Assembly (NCBI GenBank): GCA_050742975.1
Contig: JBOGDQ010000215.1
Location: forward strand, 1 to 6,854
Origin: JBDTGE01 sp050742975
Lineage (GTDB): Bacteria; Actinomycetota; Actinomycetes; Mycobacteriales; Jatrophihabitantaceae
Direction: 5' to 3'
DNA length: 6,854 bases
In this document: piece after piece, positions 5,172 to 6,854 of the stretch
Layout of the letters: the number at the start of each line of letters is the position of its first letter
Position numbering within the stretch: the first letter of the stretch is position 1
Position numbers and translations under genes: made by a program
The notes under the pieces: model-generated
Told to the model about the DNA's origin: nothing
Seen by the model: only the letters and a program-made list of their open reading frames with translations
Database searches by the model: none

Positions 5172-6587
5172 TCAGCGCATCGAGTCGATGATCAGCGCCA
5201 GATCCTCCGGCGTGGTCAGCGGGTTGACGATCGCGAACCGGGTGCACACCCGGCCGGCATGCCGTGTCGGGGTCACGAACGCGAGCTGATCCTCGAGCAA
5301 CTTCGCGCTCCACGCGGTGTAGTCCGCATCGCTCCAGCCGAGCCGCTCGAAGATGAGCACCGTCAGCTCCGGCTCGACCAGCAACCGGACGTGCTCGGCC
5401 GAGCGGATCAGCTCCGCCCCGGCCCGGGCGACGGTCAGGGTCTGCTCCAGGGCGTCCCGGTAGGCGTCCGTGCCGTAGACGGCGAGCGAGAACCAGAACG
5501 GCAGGCCACGCGCGCGCCGGGTCAGGTGGATCGCGAAGTCGGACGGGTTCCACTCGCCCTCGATGGTGACCGGGTCCAGGTAGCCGGCGTGCTGGGTGTG
5601 CGCCGCGCGGGCAATGACCGGGTCGCGGTACAGCAGCGCGCAGCAGTCGAACGGCGCGAACAGCCACTTGTGCGGGTCGACGATGAACGAGTCCGCGCGC
5701 TCGACGCCGGCGAACAGCGGGCGCACGCTCGGCGCGGCCAGCCCGGCACCGCCGTACGCACCGTCGACGTGCAGCCACCAGCCGTGGTCCTCGGCCACGT
5801 CGGCGATACCGGCGATGTCGTCGACGATGCCGAGGTTCGTCGTCCCGGCCGTCGCGACCACCGCGAAGATGGCCTCGCGCCCGTCGTCGGACAGGCCGTC
5901 GACGGTAGCCCGCAGCGCCGCGCCGAGCATCCGGCCGCTGGGGTCGCCGGGCACCTCCACCACGTCGACGTCCATGACGACGCGCAGCGCGTGCTTGACC
6001 GACGTGTGGGTCTCCTCGGTGACGCAGACGGCCCATCGAGCCGGTCGCCCGCCGCGCCTGTGCAGCGCCGCCTCGCGGGCGGCAACCAGAGCGGACAGGT
6101 TCCCGAGCGTCCCGCCCTGCACGAACGCGCCGCCGGACGAGGAGGGCAGGCCGGCCAGTTCGGCGATCCAGCGCAGCGCCTGGTTCTCGGCGTACACCGC
6201 CCCGGAGCCCTCCAGCCACGAGCCGCCGTAGACGTTGGACGCCGCGACGAGCATGTCGAAGTAGGTCGCGGCCTTGGTCGGCGCGTTGGGGATGAAGGAC
6301 AGGTAGCGGCGGTGATCGACGGACAGGCAGGCCGGCCCGAGCACCTCGGACCACAGCCGCAGCGCCTCCTCGCCGCCGATGCCTGCCGCGGTGATGGACC
6401 CGCCCGCGAGCGCGTCCAGCTCGGCAGGGGTCAGCGGACGGTCGAGCGGGGCCTGCATGGACAGGCGCTTGAGGCAGTAGTCGACCAGGCTGCGGGCCGT
6501 CGCGTCGTCCTCCGCGGTATAGGCATGCACGGCCCCCGAGCTTAGATGGCCCGGTTCGGGAACGTGAGCGGGTGCTGAGGCGTTCAC
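5172..6587 (-). CDS. PLP-dependent group II amino acid decarboxylase
   Basis: A 471-residue fold-type I PLP enzyme of the glutamate/aromatic amino acid decarboxylase family. Visible signatures: substrate-loop segment YLSFIPNAPTKAA (95-107), GGSWLEGSGAVYAEN (121-135), phosphate-binding QGGTLGN (157-163), the ring-stacking His H194 in EETHTS, ATAGTTNLGIVDD (245-257), the pyridine-N Asp D275 in HVDGAYGG, and the Schiff-base Lys K307 in DPHKWLF. The catalytic set appears complete. The family makes amines from aromatic or acidic amino acids, and some relatives are aldehyde synthases; substrate choice cannot be read here. The start is uncertain. GTG 6587 gives MNASAPAHVPEP and has no good ribosome site. 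GTG 6530 (residue 20) has GGGGG close upstream and would place a candidate sigE promoter outside the gene. It heads the minus-strand series, 9 bp before the O-methyltransferase gene. Confidence 0.9.
   Translation of the reverse strand: MNASAPAHVPEPGHLSSGAVHAYTAEDDATARSLVDYCLKRLSMQAPLDRPLTPAELDALAGGSITAAGIGGEEALRLWSEVLGPACLSVDHRRYLSFIPNAPTKAATYFDMLVAASNVYGGSWLEGSGAVYAENQALRWIAELAGLPSSSGGAFVQGGTLGNLSALVAAREAALHRRGGRPARWAVCVTEETHTSVKHALRVVMDVDVVEVPGDPSGRMLGAALRATVDGLSDDGREAIFAVVATAGTTNLGIVDDIAGIADVAEDHGWWLHVDGAYGGAGLAAPSVRPLFAGVERADSFIVDPHKWLFAPFDCCALLYRDPVIARAAHTQHAGYLDPVTIEGEWNPSDFAIHLTRRARGLPFWFSLAVYGTDAYRDALEQTLTVARAGAELIRSAEHVRLLVEPELTVLIFERLGWSDADYTAWSAKLLEDQLAFVTPTRHAGRVCTRFAIVNPLTTPEDLALIIDSMR
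6558..6584 (+). promoter_or_regulatory. Candidate ECF-sigma promoter driving sigE
   Basis: GGGAAC (6558-6563) and CGTT (6581-6584) are separated by 17 nt on the strand of sigE. This matches the general -35 GGGAAC / -10 cGTT pattern of SigE/SigH-class ECF promoters in mycobacteria. Transcription would start near 6590, leaving a leader of roughly 85 nt before the TTG start. The site overlaps the first codons of the divergent decarboxylase if that gene starts at 6587. An ECF promoter here would fit autoregulation or control by a second ECF factor; the match is by eye. Confidence 0.5.
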
Positions 6588-6675
6588 CCAACAGTTAGCA
6601 TTGGCTGGTTGTGTCAGGTGCTCCTGCGACGCATGTCAGCGACGCAGATCGGCACAGCTCCTAGAGGTGAGGGTA
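6588..6675. promoter_or_regulatory. Divergent intergenic region with short repeats upstream of sigE
   Basis: This is the control region between the decarboxylase series and sigE. It contains two GCGACGCA copies (6626-6633 and 6639-6646, 13 bp apart), the first being part of the odd palindrome TGCG-A-CGCA (6625-6633), and two TGTCAG copies (6612-6617 and 6634-6639) exactly 22 bp apart, about two helical turns. They could be regulator sites, though none matches a consensus I can name. I found no convincing housekeeping -35/-10 pair for the decarboxylase on the minus strand. Confidence 0.35.
6664..6670 (+). promoter_or_regulatory. Strong ribosome binding site of sigE
   Basis: GAGGTGA matches seven consecutive bases of the ideal Shine-Dalgarno (AAGGAGGTGA) and sits 5 nt before TTG at 6676. 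An in-frame GTG at 6667 is embedded in this site and lacks its own ribosome site, so the TTG is the better start. Confidence 0.7.
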
Positions 6676-6854
6676 TTGACGACGGACACCACTGACGCCG
6701 CAGTGTGGGTCCCACCGACGTGGGACGAGGTCGTGCGCGAGCACGCCGACCGGGTGTACCGCCTGGCCTACCGGCTGTCCGGGAACCGGGCCGACGCCGA
6801 GGACCTGACCCAGGAGACGTTCGTCCGGGTGTTCCGTTCGCTGGCCGAGTACAC
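6676..6854 (+). CDS. sigE: ECF RNA polymerase sigma factor SigE, N-terminal part (runs off window)
   Basis: The first 59 residues of a sigma-70 family ECF factor. From residue 13 on it reads as sigma region 2: [18 protein letters not shown] (13-30) followed by [19 protein letters not shown] (31-49) and [10 protein letters not shown] (50-59). The [10 protein letters not shown] signature belongs to region 2.2, which contacts the beta' clamp helices. The block is very close, as I recall it, to M. tuberculosis SigE ([20 protein letters not shown]), an envelope and oxidative stress sigma factor held by the anti-sigma factor RseA. The start is the TTG at 6676 because of GAGGTGA at 6664-6670. It lacks the long N-terminal extension of mycobacterial SigE, so the ortholog call rests on region 2 and on the neighbouring Rv1220c-type methyltransferase. 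The gene continues past the right edge. Confidence 0.9.
   Translation, partial: [59 protein letters not shown]

Noticed and set aside
4650..6545. A 631-codon open frame on the + strand opposite the decarboxylase and methyltransferase genes
   Set aside because: It is rich in Arg, Gly, Pro and Val with no recognisable domain, and lies antisense to two genes with complete catalytic motifs. Long antisense open frames are expected at this GC content.
6589..6639. Housekeeping promoter for the decarboxylase on the minus strand (CTGACA boxes with TAACTG)
   Set aside because: The CTGACA copies do not have a TAnnnT hexamer at 16-18 nt; the nearest candidate leaves only 14 nt spacing, so no promoter was called.
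1..6854. A mobile element, defence system or CRISPR array
   Set aside because: No transposase, integrase, phage-like or defence-type domain, no terminal repeats and no regularly spaced direct repeats were seen; base composition is uniform across the window.

Overview
The window is very GC-rich, uses GTG and TTG starts freely, and packs genes tightly. It encodes actinobacterial coenzyme F420 enzymes and a sigma factor closely resembling mycobacterial SigE. This points to a high-GC actinobacterium; I cannot name the genus.

Layout. The left end (about 3-851, + strand) carries a 5'-truncated HhH-GPD DNA glycosylase. It converges on a long minus-strand gene series, and a perfect 10-bp inverted repeat (861-899) separates the two as a probable shared terminator. 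Read in the direction of transcription (right to left), the minus-strand series is: a PLP-dependent group II decarboxylase (6587-5172), a SAM-dependent O-methyltransferase of the Rv1220c type (5162-4509), a small DUF4031 protein (4480-4205), FbiA/CofD (4184-3207), a fused F420-0:gamma-glutamyl ligase (CofE/FbiB) plus NUDIX hydrolase (3085-1745), and a beta-lactamase-like serine hydrolase (1745-921). Gaps are 9, 28 and 20 bp, then 120 bp between fbiA and the fusion gene, then a 1-base stop/start overlap. This looks like one co-transcribed series, possibly with an internal control point in the 120-bp gap. The right end (6676-6854, + strand) holds the start of a divergent ECF sigma factor gene, sigE.

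How the genes fit together. FbiA and the FbiB ligase domain are consecutive steps of F420 biosynthesis: transfer of the (dehydro)phospholactyl group to Fo, then addition of glutamates. The best-known actinobacterial FbiB has a C-terminal nitroreductase-like domain that reduces dehydro-F420-0. Here that position is occupied by a NUDIX domain, so the reductase step would have to be supplied elsewhere. An O-methyltransferase divergent from sigE matches the Rv1220c-sigE order of M. tuberculosis, but here a decarboxylase gene lies between them. A candidate ECF-type promoter (GGGAAC, 17 nt, CGTT) reads toward sigE from inside the decarboxylase 5' end, suggesting stress-linked autoregulation. No RNA genes, insertion sequences or CRISPR arrays were seen, and no stretch over 300 bases lacks a gene.
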